Shown in pieces: positions 17,179-26,007 of a stretch of DNA of 47,317 bases. The notes beneath the pieces are model-generated. The model did no database searches, had not been told where the DNA came from, and saw only the letters and a list, made by a program, of their open reading frames with translations. Position 1 is the stretch's first letter. The number at the start of each line of letters is the position of its first letter. Position numbers and translations under genes: made by a program. This DNA comes from VMCP01 sp964645755 (GTDB lineage: Bacteria; Bacteroidota; Bacteroidia; NS11-12g; UBA955). The stretch lies in NCBI GenBank assembly GCA_964645755.1, contig CAZYBT010000010.1:1-47317 (forward strand). Reading direction: 5' to 3'.

Positions 17179-17245
17179 TAAAAAAATAACGATGAAGTTG
17201 TTTGAATAAACGTTGTAAAATAGCAGATTATCGACGGAAAAGGGC

Positions 17246-17272
17246 AAAAAAAAGGCTACTAAAAGTAGCCTT
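17246..17272 (-). terminator. Rho-independent terminator
   Basis: On the minus strand AAGGCTACT-TTT-AGTAGCCTT followed by a T run, 17 bp past the stop of the four-helix membrane protein gene. Confidence 0.85.
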
Positions 17273-17288
17273 AGAAAGTTCTTATGCA

Positions 17289-17696
17289 TTACATTCCTGG
17301 GAACAAGGCTCTGTGCCAAGGTATACGACTCAATATTAAAACCAATGCAATGATATACATCCATTTAGCATTAGATTTGCCCTTTTTAACGGACATTCCA
17401 CCAATGGTAATAAATACAATTGAAATGATCATGGTAATAGGATGTTCAACCGCCATCAAACGACGCGTTGCATCGCCCATTACCTCAGACATTCCAATGT
17501 TTTGAATGAGTTTTAGTCCCCAATCGCCAATGAACCATTGAATCAACCCCAATAACAACATGGTGTGAGAAACGATGGTCAAGAATTTGGCTTCTTTGCC
17601 ATTTTTATTTAAAAAACTGTTGATGATTGTCCAAACCAACAACACCAAAATTACCCAACGCAATAGGTTGTGCAAGTGTACGAGTCCTGTTAACAT
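17289..17696 (-). CDS. Small four-helix membrane protein, cytochrome b-like
   Basis: 135 residues with about four membrane helices: WVILVLLVWTIINSFL, IVSHTMLLLGLIQWFI, HPITMIISIVFITIGG and WMYIIALVLILSRIPW. Conserved-looking histidines are in LVHLHNLLRW, VSHTM, VEHPIT and PWHRA. Small proteins of this pattern in Bacteroidota are often labelled cytochrome b-like; the His placement fits heme ligation but this is inference. A strong terminator follows. Function unknown. Confidence 0.75.
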   Translation of the reverse strand: MLTGLVHLHNLLRWVILVLLVWTIINSFLNKNGKEAKFLTIVSHTMLLLGLIQWFIGDWGLKLIQNIGMSEVMGDATRRLMAVEHPITMIISIVFITIGGMSVKKGKSNAKWMYIIALVLILSRIPWHRALFPGM

Positions 17697-17734
17697 ATAA
17701 TTTTAATTATGTAGGGCAAATATAGCAGAAACAA

Positions 17735-18547
17735 TTATAAAATTGCTTGGCGGATTCGGATTAATTTATTCAACAAAGCTTCAACTTGAGATAGGGGAAT
17801 CATGTTTGCTCCGTCGCTTTTTGCATTTGCAGGGTCGGGGTGAGTTTCTAGAAACAGACCATCGGTTCCAACGGCAATAGCGGCTTTGGCAATGGTTTCA
17901 ATGAGTTCAGGTTTTCCACCAGTAACACCACTTGATTGGTTGGGTTGTTGCAAACTGTGGGTGATGTCCATGATAACAGGAACTCCAATTCTTTGCATTT
18001 GAGGGATGTTTCTGTAGTCAACTACCAAATCTGTATATCCAAAAGTGTTCCCTCTATCTGTGAGGAGCACGTTTGAGTTTCCAGAATCAACACATTTTTG
18101 GAAAGCGTGTTGCATGGCGTCTGAACCAGCAAATTGTCCTTTTTTTATATTAACAAACTTTCCAGTTTTAGCTGCGGCAACCAACAATTCAGTTTGACGG
18201 AACAAAAATGCTGGAATTTGTAGGACGTCAACATATTGTGCGGCAATTGCCGCTTCATGCGATTCATGGATATCGGTAACAGTAGGAATGTTGAAGTGTT
18301 CACCAACCTCTTTCAAAATTGAAAGTGCCAATTCATCACCAATTCCAGTGAATGAATCGATTCTTGAGCGATTGGCTTTTCTGTAGGATCCCTTAAAAAC
18401 CAATGGGATATTGAGTTTGTTAGAAACGGTTACAAGTTGTTCGGCAATTTTAAATGCCATATCTCTACCTTCAATGGCACAAGGGCCAGCTAAAATAAAG
18501 AAATTATTAGAATCTTGATGTTTTAAATTTGGAATATTTGGAATCAT
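17735..18547 (-). CDS. kdsA: 3-deoxy-8-phosphooctulonate synthase, metal-dependent class
   Basis: Condenses arabinose-5-phosphate with phosphoenolpyruvate to KDO-8-phosphate for the LPS inner core. 270 residues, a usual size. Seen: ILAGPCAIEG, KGSYRKANRSRIDSF, IPAFLFRQTELL, VNIKKGQFAG, LTDRGNTFGY, DITHSLQ, FLETHPDP and AKSDGA. Cys23 in AGPCAIE marks the metal-dependent class (the metal-free enzyme has Asn there); His in DITHS, Glu in FLETHP and Asp in AKSDGA complete the ligand set. Shows the organism makes an LPS with KDO. Neighbours are unrelated. Confidence 0.97.
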   Translation of the reverse strand: MIPNIPNLKHQDSNNFFILAGPCAIEGRDMAFKIAEQLVTVSNKLNIPLVFKGSYRKANRSRIDSFTGIGDELALSILKEVGEHFNIPTVTDIHESHEAAIAAQYVDVLQIPAFLFRQTELLVAAAKTGKFVNIKKGQFAGSDAMQHAFQKCVDSGNSNVLLTDRGNTFGYTDLVVDYRNIPQMQRIGVPVIMDITHSLQQPNQSSGVTGGKPELIETIAKAAIAVGTDGLFLETHPDPANAKSDGANMIPLSQVEALLNKLIRIRQAIL

Positions 18548-18600
18548 TACCTAGGGTAATTTAGGGTTTCGAGTTGAAGGTTTAAAGTTTAACGTTTTAA

Positions 18601-18650
18601 GGTTGAAAGTTTATGGTTTATAGAGAACCATAAACCCTAAACTTTCAACC
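18601..18650. terminator. Large bidirectional hairpin in GTTTA-rich spacer
   Basis: GTTTATGGTT (18609-18618) pairs with AACCATAAAC (18626-18635), and GGTTGAAAGTTT (18601-18612) pairs with AAACTTTCAACC (18639-18650). The two stems overlap, so alternative foldings exist. It lies 10 bp past the stop of the PorE-like gene. Upstream spacer 18550-18600 has quasi-repeats of GTTTA/AGGGTTT. Confidence 0.6.
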
Positions 18651-18659
18651 CTAAATCAA

Positions 18660-21404
18660 TTATTTATCAGCTGGAGCGGCGTCTTTATCCTCTCCATCTT
18701 TCTTATCTTCTTTTTTTGCTTTTGGCTTTTTAGGTGCCTTTTTAGGAATCAACACCATTTCAGAGCCACTCACAAATGAATCTTCTTTGAAAGGTTTTCC
18801 GAAGAAAGTTTTACCCAATGTAGGCACTTTCACTTTGTCTGTAATGGTAAATTGAACACCTTTTACAAGGTAGTCGCCAACCATTACTTCTTCAACTACG
18901 AATTTATTTGAAGGTAATTTTACTTTTCCAACTTTGATTTTTTCGCCATCAGCAAAATCTTTTTTGGTGATTAAATCTTTTTCAAACCATTCAGCAGCAA
19001 CTTCAGTAGGAACAGCAGTAAGTTTTCCTTTAAAATCGAATGCAAATGCTTTGGCTTCTTTGTTGGCAATCATAATTGAAATCATTTTCACACTGTCTTG
19101 CATTGCAATCCTCAAACGGATAGCGTGGGTTAGGTCGAGGTCAGGATTAGCCGCAAGTGCTTTTGCTTCTTCTTCTTTTTTCTTAGATTCAGCACCTTTG
19201 TTTGAATTGTTCAAATCGACATCTTGGTTGACTTTTGCTCTTGATTTCTGATTTCCCCATTCAAAACGGACAGTGGTTCTACGATTTTGTTGATGTTGGA
19301 ATTCGTCGCAAGGCACAAACCATTTACCGTCAATTTTGGTCAAATCTGTTTGTTTATAGTTTTCGTAATAACTTTTAATTACGTTTCCTTTAGCGTCTTT
19401 TACAATCACCATTTTTCGGGTTGTATCTTGGCGATAAGGCGTGAAACCAGCTTTTTCTGCGCCTTCACATTTACAATCGTTGATCAATTCTTTTTCTCCA
19501 AATCCTACCGCATGAATACGGGCAGTGTCGATTTTGTATTTTCTTACCAAGTATACTTTTGCACTATCTGCGCGGCGTTGTGCCAATTTTGTGTTGTATT
19601 CAACAGAAGCACGACAGTCGGTATGTGAACCTAATTCCGCAATCAATCTTGGGTATCGAATCAAAACTTCTTGAGCAAAAGTATCCAGGATTTTAGCAGC
19701 ATCAGGTCTGATGTTTGCTGAATCTAAGTCGTAGAAAATTGGAAGCGTGTAGATTTTGTCCAATGGATTCTCCATACAAAAATCTTGAACAAGTTCTTTG
19801 CTAAAACGAATTCCATGCGTGGTTCTGTTCACTGGAGGTTTTTCAAAATAATACATCTCCGGAAATTTCGCTAACAATTCATAATTTGTTTTCGGATTCA
19901 AGGTTGCTTGGTATTCACCACGCTCGTTGGCTTTTAAAACCATCACACTGGTGTCTTTGTCATTTGAAATCATAACCGTAGCGCCTGCAAGAGGTTTATT
20001 TGTATTACAATCTGTAACAACACCTCTAATTGTGATAACCAAAGGAACAATATCAAATGCATAAATATCGTCATCATTCTTTTTACCTCTATTCGAAGTA
20101 AAGAATCCTTTTGTGCTCTTTCCTTCATAGAAGGTAATACCAAAGTCATCACCACCACTATTCAAAGGTTCACGCATGTTTTCACGGTCATTCCATTTGG
20201 TGATATCGTTTGTCATATCAGCAGCGTTGATGTCCAAACCACCAAGAGTTGGCCATCCGTCTGAACTGAAATACAATCGTTTGTCGTGTTTGTTAAAAAA
20301 TGGGAAATATTCGTTGCCAGAAGTGTTGATATCTGGACCTAGATTGATGGGAGTTCCCCAATTTTTTGATCTTTTGCTGTAAGTAATTGCCCAAATATCA
20401 AAACCACCGAATCCACCTGGTCTGTCTGATGAAAAATACAATATTTTATCATCTAAACCGTAAGCAGGATGTCCGTAGCTGTGACCGGTATCTTCTTTGC
20501 ATATATCCAATGCCTCACCGAGATTCCAATCTACGCCAGTTTTTTTATAAGAATAGATTGCACATTTTTCTGTTTTACCATCGTCGCCACCACACTGAGT
20601 CACATACATGGTAGAAAATTTGTCGTCAAAAGTTAATCCACCTTCATTCCATTTTGTGCTATTTTTTTCAGCGTAAACGGGTTTATTCCACTTTACTACT
20701 GATACTTTTTTACTTTTCTTTTTGCTATCTGCAACTTTAGATTCTTTTCCTTCAATATACCAAATATCTGACCACATTTGCATAGTGCCACCGTAAACTC
20801 TTTTGCTGAAACCGCCCTCTCTATCAGAAGCAAAGAAAACCAAATTGTCTTTTTTAGCCGCAATCATAGGAGCCCAATCGTTTGCTTTGGAGTTAGCCGC
20901 TTTAAATTCTTCAACTTTAAACAAAGAACTATCAGGGGTCCATCTAAGGGCCAATTCACAACCCGCTTTTTTGATTTGTACTGAAGTATCTCCGGGAACC
21001 ACTTCTAAGTATTTGTTATACGCATCATTGGCCTCACGATAAAGTTCCATTTTCTTTAACATATTGGCTCTCATCAACAAGGCCTGCGCGTTGTTCGGGT
21101 CTTTTTTCAACACCTTGTCGTATAATTTCTTCGCTTTGTCATAGTCGTTGTTCAAACGGTATGCTTCGGCAGCCATGAAAACAGCTTGTTCTTTTACTTT
21201 TTTGTCTTTGTCGCGCTTGGAAACTTCTTCAAAGGTTACGGCCGCTTGTCCATAGTATCCTTGCTCAAACAAGGTTTTGGCTTCTTCAAATTTCGGCGAA
21301 CAACCTGTGTTTACACCAAAAAGAATAGCCATGATTGCTACAGAAAGCACTACTTTTCTCAACAATTGTACGGGTGATTTATCAAAACGGAGACTCATTT
21401 TCAA
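18660..21404 (-). CDS. PorE-like OmpA-family protein with extra C-terminal domain
   Basis: 914 residues. A signal peptide ends near NTGC; Cys35 is a likely lipid site although the lipobox is not canonical. Domains in order: TPR repeats (about 37-155), a PD40 beta-propeller (about 180-445; DNLVFFASDREGGF, ILYFSSDRPGGFGGFDIW, RLYFSSDGWPTLGGLDI), a carboxypeptidase-regulatory beta domain (about 456-530; VVTDCNTNKPLAGATVMI), and an OmpA peptidoglycan-binding domain (about 550-715; SANIRPDAAK, SHTDCRAS, QNRRTTVRF). This is the PorE architecture of the T9SS. It differs in two ways: a 55-residue insert in the OmpA domain and an extra domain (about 780-885) that looks like an inactive retropepsin. 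The tail is Lys-rich. PorE itself is known to anchor the T9SS to the cell wall; that role here is inferred. Confidence 0.85.
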   Translation of the reverse strand: MKMSLRFDKSPVQLLRKVVLSVAIMAILFGVNTGCSPKFEEAKTLFEQGYYGQAAVTFEEVSKRDKDKKVKEQAVFMAAEAYRLNNDYDKAKKLYDKVLKKDPNNAQALLMRANMLKKMELYREANDAYNKYLEVVPGDTSVQIKKAGCELALRWTPDSSLFKVEEFKAANSKANDWAPMIAAKKDNLVFFASDREGGFSKRVYGGTMQMWSDIWYIEGKESKVADSKKKSKKVSVVKWNKPVYAEKNSTKWNEGGLTFDDKFSTMYVTQCGGDDGKTEKCAIYSYKKTGVDWNLGEALDICKEDTGHSYGHPAYGLDDKILYFSSDRPGGFGGFDIWAITYSKRSKNWGTPINLGPDINTSGNEYFPFFNKHDKRLYFSSDGWPTLGGLDINAADMTNDITKWNDRENMREPLNSGGDDFGITFYEGKSTKGFFTSNRGKKNDDDIYAFDIVPLVITIRGVVTDCNTNKPLAGATVMISNDKDTSVMVLKANERGEYQATLNPKTNYELLAKFPEMYYFEKPPVNRTTHGIRFSKELVQDFCMENPLDKIYTLPIFYDLDSANIRPDAAKILDTFAQEVLIRYPRLIAELGSHTDCRASVEYNTKLAQRRADSAKVYLVRKYKIDTARIHAVGFGEKELINDCKCEGAEKAGFTPYRQDTTRKMVIVKDAKGNVIKSYYENYKQTDLTKIDGKWFVPCDEFQHQQNRRTTVRFEWGNQKSRAKVNQDVDLNNSNKGAESKKKEEEAKALAANPDLDLTHAIRLRIAMQDSVKMISIMIANKEAKAFAFDFKGKLTAVPTEVAAEWFEKDLITKKDFADGEKIKVGKVKLPSNKFVVEEVMVGDYLVKGVQFTITDKVKVPTLGKTFFGKPFKEDSFVSGSEMVLIPKKAPKKPKAKKEDKKDGEDKDAAPADK

Positions 21405-21512
21405 TATTTATCCTAAATAAAACGCTAATTAATGGATTCTTTGTCAAAGTTCAAAGAAAACATTGGTTTTTTTTAGAAAAAAAGGCGAGAACGAATTGAC
21501 TTTCAGCAAGGA

Positions 21513-21836
21513 TTAATGCTGAATTTTGATTCGTTTTGTGACTTGTTCTTTACCCGATTGGATGGTTAATAAATAGATGCCATCTGGAATTTGGTTCACA
21601 TTAATTACAAAATTTCCTTTGTTGTCGATATTTCTTATTTCACTGAGAAAAACCTCGTTTCCTAAAACAGAAAAAAGCTTAATTTTCAGATTGTTCAAAT
21701 CGCAATTAGAAATTTGAACATTCATTAAATTAGAGGCTGGATTGGGTAAAGCTGTTACCTTTGGAACATCCGCAAATGCACTTTGGATGCCCATGAGAAG
21801 GAGTGCGATATAGAGAATGAACTTTGGCATACTCAA
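21513..21836 (-). CDS. Mini T9SS protein: signal peptide plus type A sorting domain only
   Basis: 107 residues. A signal peptide (MSMPKFILYIALLLMGIQSA, then FA) is followed after only a few residues by a complete type A sorting domain: ALPNPASNLMNVQIS, LKIKLFSVLGNEVF, INVNQIPDGIYLL, EQVTKRIKIQ. There is no room for a passenger domain. The start is a normal ATG; nothing upstream in frame suggests a lost N-terminal part. It could be a real minimal cargo or a remnant. Confidence 0.75.
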   Translation of the reverse strand: MSMPKFILYIALLLMGIQSAFADVPKVTALPNPASNLMNVQISNCDLNNLKIKLFSVLGNEVFLSEIRNIDNKGNFVINVNQIPDGIYLLTIQSGKEQVTKRIKIQH

Positions 21837-21877
21837 AGGTATGCAAAGAATATGCCAAAGATTTACAAATTCAGATA

Positions 21878-24370
21878 TTAGTAGCCTAAAATCCGACGAA
21901 TTTTAGCAATGTCTTCAGATTTGTTTACAGAATCGATAGACCCATTGTATCCCCCAAATACCTTTTGTATCATCCGTGAGTGCTCAGTTTGTTTGTTTAA
22001 ATAGAGTAAAACATCAATGGCAGGGCTATTTAACCTGCTGTTGAATGTTGTGATTCCGTCAAATAAATTTGCAACAAATTCCTCATTCAAAAAATTCAAT
22101 CTTTGGAGTGCTTGCATTGCTAAAATTCTGGTTCTAAACTCATATTTAGGTCCCGACATATCTACCAAAGCCTTTATGAAACTTCCCTTCATATCAGGAT
22201 AAACTTCGGTACCCAGTTCGCAATATCTCACCTTGAGGTTGTGTGTATATCCATCGAGAGATTTGATCTTATCGAGCATCAAATTCCTTTGGTTCAGATA
22301 CAAAGGATGATTCCAAAGTCGCATCATTGTTGCTTCAATTGTCAAATAGCTACTGTCTGAAAGTGCATTTTCGAGGAGTGCTTGTGTTTCCGGCACAATC
22401 GGTGCTTTTTGAACGAATGATCGTCTCACTTCTGTTGTTTTGTCTGTTGCAATTTGTGTCCAAATGTTCGAAGGTAATCCATCCACTAACATTAACTGAT
22501 TGGCAATTTCAACACGCATTTCCTTATATTTTTCTTTGCTCCATGATTGAAGTAATGCATTGTAATATTGCACCTTGGATGATTCTGAAGATTTAATTTC
22601 ACTGAATTTTGACTTCAAAGCAATGAGAGCATCGTAGCGGTCGAGTGTATTTTCGGCGTTTGCGAGTTGAGCGTAAAGTTCATTTAGTGGTTTAACAAAT
22701 TCAACTTCCTTCAAAATAAAACTTCCCTCATCGAACAATTTGAAAGCAATTTCTTTATTTTTTGTTGGAATGAAAACTTTTTGGAAGGCTTTGTCGATCA
22801 TCACCGTTTTGCGAATGATGCTGCCATCAGTGCAGTAAACAGCAAAATCTACAGGCATTTTAAACGTTTGCACCACCATGTCTTGTTTATGAATTTGTTC
22901 AATCGTGAATTCAATACCTTTTTCTCCATTAACAACTGTCTGATTTGAAGCTACACGATATTTTGGTTCTCCGCCTCTGTGAATCCATTGGTCAAAAAAC
23001 CAGTCCATATTGATTCCAGTTGCATCGATGATTGCTTTTTGCAAGTCCCAGGTTTCAACGGTTCCAAAGCTATGTCGTTGCAAATACAATTGGATGCTTC
23101 TTTTGAAGTTATCTTGTCCCAATAAATGTTGTAACATATAAAGCACAGAAGCCCCTTTGGGATAATGTCTTGAACTTCCAGATGCACTATGTCTTACAGG
23201 GAGAGAATTTTGTTTTCCAGCTGCTAAAGCAGAAAGCATATTTGATCTAAAGTACCAGAGCATTTCGTCGTTGGAAATGGCATATCCATTAAACAAACCA
23301 GGATAAAATGTTGCGAAACTCTCTTGTAACCATTGTTCTCCGTCGTGTCTTCCGGTAATCAGATCTCCAAACCATTGATGTGTAGCTTCATGTGCGTTCA
23401 CTCCGATGTAGTTTTTATCCAAGAAACTCCTTTTGTCTACCCAGAAAAAATCACCAAATATTGTTGCAGAAGTATTTTCCATGGCTCCGTACAAGAAATC
23501 TTGCACCATTACTTGCGAATAAGAACCCCAAGCGTAAGGAATTCCAGTTTCATCTTCTAAAAATTCAATGATTTTTTCACTGTACAAATTTGTTGGTTGA
23601 ACCCTTTCAGGATGCTCAGGGTAATACCAAAAGTTGATGGGTGTTCCACGCTTGGTTTTGGTTGATTTTACAGCATATTTATCTATGGCCAACATCAGCA
23701 AATAACCAGAATGTTGTTTTGGCATTTTATAGTGCCAAATGGTCTTATTTTTATCTTTTGGGTCAATTGATTTTCCTACAAGGCCTCCATTACTCAATAC
23801 GTTGTATTCGGTTTCAAACGAAATTTTTGTTTCAGTTACGTATTTATCCCCACGATCATCAATCATTGGTATCCAATGTCTGTTATCAATTCCTTGTCCT
23901 TGCGTCCAAATTTGACGGCGTGTCATGTGAGCTGGTTCTTCAATTTGGGGGACATTCCATCCAATAAAATAGAGCCCTTTAGCTGGAACAGCATTGTATT
24001 CAATTTTAATGACGTGGTTTTTTTTGTAATCGTTTTTCAGATTGGTTTTTGCGATGAGTCCCTCAGAATTAGAATAGAACTCTATTTCTTTTTGGTCTAA
24101 CCAAACCTTTTTAATTTTGATGCTTGGAGCATCAAAGAAAATGGTATCGATTGTGTTTTGGAGTGAGTTGAAGGTATGGGTAACGACACCAAAAACTTCT
24201 TTCTTTTTGGGGTTGAAGGAAACATCGACCAACATATGTGTTACATCGATATTGCGATTTCTTTCATGAGCACCATGGTCTACATGATAACAATTTACTT
24301 CTGGAAACTGAGCCCAAGTGTTTGAAAACAAACAGAGTGCAAGTGATAAAATGGTAATTTTACGTAGCAT
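21878..24370 (-). CDS. M1-family metalloaminopeptidase
   Basis: 830 residues with a signal peptide ending at NTWAQ, so it acts outside the inner membrane. Seen: substrate-binding YGAMENTSA, zinc motif HEATH (His327, Glu328, His331) and the third ligand Glu350 in WLQES. The C-terminal half is helical and HEAT-like, as in the gluzincin family. The extended N-terminal beta domain opens VNCYHVDHGAHERNRNIDVT. No T9SS domain is present. Likely removes N-terminal residues from peptides in the periplasm; substrate inferred from family. A GTPCCCTCA-like variant of the dispersed motif lies at about 24069 (AGTCCCTCA). Confidence 0.94.
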   Translation of the reverse strand: MLRKITILSLALCLFSNTWAQFPEVNCYHVDHGAHERNRNIDVTHMLVDVSFNPKKKEVFGVVTHTFNSLQNTIDTIFFDAPSIKIKKVWLDQKEIEFYSNSEGLIAKTNLKNDYKKNHVIKIEYNAVPAKGLYFIGWNVPQIEEPAHMTRRQIWTQGQGIDNRHWIPMIDDRGDKYVTETKISFETEYNVLSNGGLVGKSIDPKDKNKTIWHYKMPKQHSGYLLMLAIDKYAVKSTKTKRGTPINFWYYPEHPERVQPTNLYSEKIIEFLEDETGIPYAWGSYSQVMVQDFLYGAMENTSATIFGDFFWVDKRSFLDKNYIGVNAHEATHQWFGDLITGRHDGEQWLQESFATFYPGLFNGYAISNDEMLWYFRSNMLSALAAGKQNSLPVRHSASGSSRHYPKGASVLYMLQHLLGQDNFKRSIQLYLQRHSFGTVETWDLQKAIIDATGINMDWFFDQWIHRGGEPKYRVASNQTVVNGEKGIEFTIEQIHKQDMVVQTFKMPVDFAVYCTDGSIIRKTVMIDKAFQKVFIPTKNKEIAFKLFDEGSFILKEVEFVKPLNELYAQLANAENTLDRYDALIALKSKFSEIKSSESSKVQYYNALLQSWSKEKYKEMRVEIANQLMLVDGLPSNIWTQIATDKTTEVRRSFVQKAPIVPETQALLENALSDSSYLTIEATMMRLWNHPLYLNQRNLMLDKIKSLDGYTHNLKVRYCELGTEVYPDMKGSFIKALVDMSGPKYEFRTRILAMQALQRLNFLNEEFVANLFDGITTFNSRLNSPAIDVLLYLNKQTEHSRMIQKVFGGYNGSIDSVNKSEDIAKIRRILGY

Positions 24371-24439
24371 TACAAGAGCGAATTTAAGGAAGAGGGAGGA
24401 GAGACATTGAATTTTTTTTAAAAAAAATCAAAAAAAATG

Positions 24440-24470
24440 TTGCAGAATGTCAATTGAAATACTATTTTTG
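24440..24470 (+). promoter_or_regulatory. Promoter of tRNA-Asp
   Basis: TTG (24440-24442), 20 bp, TATTTTTG (24463-24470). Spacing and -7 box match the Bacteroidota consensus; the tRNA starts 33 bp further. Confidence 0.6.
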
Positions 24471-24503
24471 CAGTCCCGTTCAAGAATAACTGATAGGGAA
24501 AAC

Positions 24504-24580
24504 GGTTTGGTAGTTCAGCTGGTTAGAATACATGCCTGTCACGCATGGGGTCGCGGGTTCGAGTCCCGTCCAGACCGCCA
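24504..24580 (+). tRNA. tRNA-Asp (anticodon GTC)
   Basis: 77-nt cloverleaf. Acceptor stem GGTTTGG/CCAGACC (one T-G pair), discriminator G and encoded CCA. Anticodon arm CATGC-CTGTCAC-GCATG gives GTC; T-arm GCGGG-TTCGAGT-CCCGT. It is the attachment site of the inserted element downstream. Confidence 0.97.
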
Positions 24581-24620
24581 GAAAAAAAAAGCCTCACAGA
24601 AATGTGAGGCTTTTTAATTT
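24561..24620 (+). repeat. Left flanking repeat (attL): tRNA-Asp 3' end plus terminator
   Basis: Starts with GAGTCCCGTCCAGACCGCCA, the last 20 nt of the tRNA, then an A run and the terminator hairpin GCCTCAC-AGAAAT-GTGAGGC with T tail. The second copy is at 26440-26497. The copies differ only by two bases in the A run (9 against 7). Confidence 0.92.
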
Positions 24621-24686
24621 ACTGAAGTTTTGGGGATTTATGGGACCAAGGAAGGGATCAAGGGGATCAAGGACAAAAGTTGGGGG

Positions 24687-24881
24687 CTAATCAAATAATT
24701 TGGCAATTCTAAAGAGAAAGTAATTGACATCTCTAACGCCTCGATGTTGTGCTCTAAATGCTTTTATTTTTGGGATGTTAAGAGCTAGGGTTCTGTTATA
24801 TGGTATCGCAAAATGCAATAGCTTCAAAATGAGTTTGGTGTAATCTTTCCATTCGTAAATGTATAAATTGCATGAAGTTAT
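24687..24881 (-). pseudogene. C-terminal gene fragment, unrecognised
   Basis: Open frame of 64 codons on the minus strand from 24881 to a TAG at 24687, with no Met. It reads protein-like: YIYEWKDYTKLILKLLHFAI, then LALNIPKIKAFRAQHRGV, DVNYFLFRIAKLFD. The frame is closed upstream by a stop. Probably the tail of a gene cut off at one edge of the element; family unknown. Confidence 0.45.
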
Positions 24882-25068
24882 TTAAAGATTGTAAGGTGAA
24901 AGTAGTTGCGAATCAGGCCTTTTTGCTGTATTATTGTGATAATCATATTGTATAGAATTTTAACAAAACATTAGATTTTATTGAATAAAAAATCATGTCA
25001 TTAAATTTCTCAAATTAAGGGGCTTATAGACTTCAACACTTTACAAGTGAAGCCAACAAAATGGTGTT

Positions 25069-25076
25069 TATTTTTG
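25069..25076 (+). promoter_or_regulatory. -7 promoter element TATTTTTG for the KilA-N gene
   Basis: Exact TAnnTTTG match 73 bp upstream of the ATG at 25150; no matching -33 box. The rest of 24882-25149 shows no gene. Confidence 0.35.
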
Positions 25077-25149
25077 AACTATATGAAAAATATATAGCTG
25101 ACTTGTTAAAGAGCAGAAAGTGAAGAAAAGCAAAAAGAAAATAATACCA

Positions 25150-25974
25150 ATGGCAAAAAGTAAAACAATCATAGTAAAAGGTATATTCATTGCCACCTTT
25201 AAACAAGGCGAAGATGATTTTATATCTTTAACTGACATTGCAAGAAATAAAAATGCTGAGGAACCTAAGGATGTTGTAAAAAACTGGATGCGTTCCAGAA
25301 CAACCATAGAGTTTTTGGGTGTTTGGGAGCAATTAAATAATCCCGATTTCAAAGGGGTCGAATTCGATTCCTTTCTATTTGAAGCAGGCTCCAATTCATT
25401 TACACTTTCTCCATCTAAATGGATAGAAACAACGAATGCTAAAGGAATCGTTTCAAAACAAGGAAATAATGGAGGTACTTTTGCACATCGTGATATTGCA
25501 TTTGAATTTGCATCTTGGGTTAGTTCGGGTTTTAAACTTTATCTAATCAAAGAATTTCAACGTCTCAAAGCCGATGAAAATGACCGACTCAGATTAGAAT
25601 GGAATTTTCATCGTACCTTGGCGAAAGTCAATTACCAAATTCATACCGATGCCATCAAAGGCAATTTAATTCCGAAAGAGCTTTCAAAAGATAAAATTAA
25701 CTTTATTTATGCCAATGAAGCAGATTTATTGAATGTTGCCTTGTTTGGAATGACGGCAAAGCAATGGCGAGATGCAAATCCAAAGGCAGACGGTAACATT
25801 AGAGATACTGCCAGCATAGAACAACTGGTAGTATTAAGCAATTTAGAAAGTATAAATGCAGTTATGATTCATCAAGAATTATCACAAAGCGAACGTTTGG
25901 TTCAGTTGAACAAAATTGCCATAACACAAATGAAATCCTTGGTTGGAAATAAGCAACTCAAGAATTTAAAATAG
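25150..25974 (+). CDS. KilA-N domain protein
   Basis: 274 residues from the ATG at 25150 (MAKSKTIIVKG); a GTG at 25120 would add ten basic residues and is less likely. Residues about 10-110 form a KilA-N DNA-binding domain: DDFISLTDIARNKNAEEPKD, VVKNWMRSRTTIEFLGVWE, GGTFAHRDIAFEFASWVSSG, FKLYLIKEFQRLK. The rest is mostly helical with EWNFHRTLAKVNYQIHTDAI and ALFGMTAKQWRDANP. KilA-N proteins are common in phages and mobile elements and as free genes in Bacteroidota; the function is unknown. It is the only intact gene in the element at tRNA-Asp. Confidence 0.9.
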   Translation: MAKSKTIIVKGIFIATFKQGEDDFISLTDIARNKNAEEPKDVVKNWMRSRTTIEFLGVWEQLNNPDFKGVEFDSFLFEAGSNSFTLSPSKWIETTNAKGIVSKQGNNGGTFAHRDIAFEFASWVSSGFKLYLIKEFQRLKADENDRLRLEWNFHRTLAKVNYQIHTDAIKGNLIPKELSKDKINFIYANEADLLNVALFGMTAKQWRDANPKADGNIRDTASIEQLVVLSNLESINAVMIHQELSQSERLVQLNKIAITQMKSLVGNKQLKNLK

Positions 25975-26007
25975 CTAAATAAATATTTGCAAATAAAATA
26001 TCACTAA

